Assembly (NCBI GenBank): GCA_964424115.1
Contig: CAYRHN010000045.1
Location: forward strand, 1 to 7,601
Length of the DNA: 7,601 bases
DNA from: CAYRHN01 sp964424115
Lineage (GTDB): Bacteria > Chloroflexota > Anaerolineae > Anaerolineales > Anaerolineaceae
Reading direction: 5' to 3'
Shown: in pieces, positions 7,024 through 7,601 of the stretch
Layout: each line of letters starts with the position of its first letter
Position numbering within the stretch: the stretch's first letter is position 1
Notes under the pieces: model-generated
Told to the model about the DNA's origin: nothing
Database searches by the model: none
What the model saw: only the letters and a program-made list of their open reading frames with translations
Made by a program: the position numbers and the translations under genes

Positions 7024-7040
7024 CACCTGCTCCAGGCGTG
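7022..7040. repeat. Imperfect inverted repeat abutting the 7002-7023 dyad
   Basis: CACACCTG-CTC-CAGGCGTG has 8-bp arms with one mismatch and a 3-base spacer. It overlaps the previous dyad by two bases. The two together could be alternative stems in the leader or adjacent protein sites. Confidence 0.4.
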
Positions 7041-7240
7041 CTTGAAGAAGCCCTGTGTTGTCTATATGGGGATTGCCAACGGTTCTACCGTCTCTGACAT
7101 AGATACCTACCAATAAGACAAAATACCGCTAATATAATTGCCTAAACCCCGCTGAAAAAAAGAAGTTGCGCGATGCGTACCCTACGATTTCCATACTCTA
7201 TAAGTCACGCGCACACACGGCGTTCCGCCAGGACGCATTT

Positions 7241-7283
7241 CCAGCATTTGTTAGGCCCAAAGCTTTCCTAATGCCGGGTTTTT
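7241..7283 (+). terminator. Terminator-like hairpin followed by a T-run (weak)
   Basis: On the plus strand, TTAGG (7251-7255) pairs with CCTAA (7267-7271). After a 4-base bulge, GCA pairs with TGC, and CC with GG beyond one mismatch. Five T follow at 7279-7283. No plus-strand gene ends upstream, so it would act, if at all, as a leader attenuator or as a stop for stray antisense transcription. It may be chance. Confidence 0.25.
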
Positions 7284-7327
7284 AATCTCTGGATCATTCT
7301 CCAGGTATTGGATATCTAAATATTCGA

Positions 7328-7355
7328 TTGACAATAACATATGGACATGCATCAT
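7328..7355 (+). promoter_or_regulatory. Possible plus-strand promoter with a dyad over its -10
   Basis: A perfect -35 TTGACA at 7328-7333 is followed after 16 bases by CATCAT (7350-7355), a 4-of-6 match to TATAAT. The dyad ACATG-CAT-CATGT (7345-7357) covers the -10 region, an arrangement seen when a repressor blocks a promoter. It would give a leader of roughly 240 bases to the ATG at the right edge. Confidence 0.3.
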
Positions 7356-7375
7356 GTTTCATTGCCGTAACATCA

Positions 7376-7407
7376 CCCGGGCACCCCGGAATGAATGCCC
7401 CGGGCAC
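7376..7407. repeat. Short direct repeat CCCGGGCAC just upstream of the plus-strand promoter
   Basis: CCCGGGCAC occurs at 7376-7384 and again at 7399-7407, 23 bases apart (about two helical turns), ending 3 bases before the -35 of the 7411-7439 promoter. The GC-rich units stand out in an AT-richer region and could be activator half-sites, but two copies of 9 bases are thin evidence. Confidence 0.3.
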
Positions 7408-7410
7408 GGA

Positions 7411-7439
7411 TTGACCGAAACCATTCCCTACAGTAGAAT
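7411..7439 (+). promoter_or_regulatory. Sigma70-like promoter for a divergent plus-strand gene
   Basis: TTGACC (7411-7416, 5 of 6 to TTGACA), a 17-base spacer, then TAGAAT (7434-7439, 5 of 6 to TATAAT). Transcription would start near 7446 and reach the ATG at 7599 after about 150 bases. This is the best promoter match I found in the non-coding region on either strand. Confidence 0.5.
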
Positions 7440-7598
7440 AACAATAATCATTCGAGAGAAGGCTCATCCATTTTTCTTTCCAGCAAAATAACCGGCTCGC
7501 CTGGCAAATCGTCCCGATTTGTGCCCTGATGCATGACAGCCTACCAGCAGCCTGTTTCAATAAAAAATAATCACCATCACCAGAAGATGTGAGGAACC

Positions 7599-7601
7599 AT
7601 G
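7599..7601 (+). CDS. Possible start codon of a divergently transcribed gene, cut by the window edge
   Basis: The last three bases are ATG, preceded by GAGG at 7591-7594 with a 4-base spacer, a plausible if short Shine-Dalgarno spacing. A promoter-like sequence lies about 150 bases upstream. Nothing of the product is visible. If real, the neighbour points away from the synthase and could share control through the intergenic region. Confidence 0.4.

Larger units (their letters stand above)
6953..7598. other. Divergent intergenic region, no convincing gene
   Basis: These 646 bases are visibly more AT-rich than the synthase gene, have no recognisable protein, and show no tRNA or rRNA signature by eye. 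The left part holds the synthase leader with three dyads. No strong minus-strand sigma70 promoter was found; the best -10 is TATATT on the minus strand at 7131-7136, with a poor -35. The plus strand also reads TATAAT at 7133-7138, again without a matching -35. The right part holds plus-strand promoter candidates and a possible start codon at the edge. Confidence 0.7.

Noticed and set aside
6883..7116. 77-residue plus-strand open frame
   Set aside because: TTG start inside the synthase's first codons, antisense to its ribosome binding site and leader; no motif.
7131..7138. TATATT (minus) or TATAAT (plus) as a core promoter
   Set aside because: Neither orientation has an acceptable -35 at 16-18 bases, so it was kept only as a note in the intergenic entry.
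7294..7560. 88-residue minus-strand open frame in the intergenic region
   Set aside because: Starts with TTG, has no Shine-Dalgarno sequence upstream (the upstream bases are a T/A-rich run), no recognisable motif, and it overlaps the plus-strand promoter candidates.

Overview
The window is almost entirely one very large gene on the minus strand. It is an open reading frame of at least 2,317 codons that starts with ATG at 6952 and runs off the left edge still open. It encodes a giant type I (iterative-style) polyketide/fatty-acid synthase. A 100-base run of N (3401-3500) sits inside it, and the frame is the same on both sides. The long plus-strand open frames that cross the same interval are antisense shadows of this gene. 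No residue-level claim here depends on a database search; motifs were read by eye from the translation.

Reading from the N-terminus (right to left in the window), the domains are KS1 - ACP1 - AT - KS2 - ACP2 - ACP3 - KR, and the frame continues past the edge. KS1, AT and KR look like those of PUFA synthases (PfaA-like). They carry intact catalytic residues: C215/H349/H389 in KS1, S818/R843/H920 in AT, and K2267/S2293/Y2306/N2310 in KR. KS2 is a different, more divergent ketosynthase that still has C1255/H1403/H1443. All three carrier domains are nearly identical, and all carry threonine where the phosphopantetheine-bearing serine of an ACP normally sits (GIDT/GVDT instead of GxDS). The expected logic is that the AT loads malonyl units, carrier domains hold the chain, a KS extends it and the KR reduces the beta-keto group. 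The Thr carriers raise the question of how, or whether, those domains are pantetheinylated. Domains beyond KR, such as a dehydratase, would lie outside the window.

To the right, 6953-7598 is a 646-base, AT-richer non-coding stretch. It looks like a divergent intergenic region. Near the large gene's start it holds a good ribosome binding site and a cluster of three inverted repeats. Farther right it holds plus-strand sigma70-like promoter candidates. The last three bases of the window are an ATG preceded by GAGG, probably the start codon of a divergently transcribed plus-strand neighbour.

The organism cannot be fixed from this window. The moderately high GC coding sequence, the single giant PfaA-like polypeptide and the Thr-type carriers fit an environmental bacterium with a large lipid or polyketide locus; Chloroflexota is my best guess from memory, at low confidence. 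The N-run suggests a draft or metagenome-derived scaffold.
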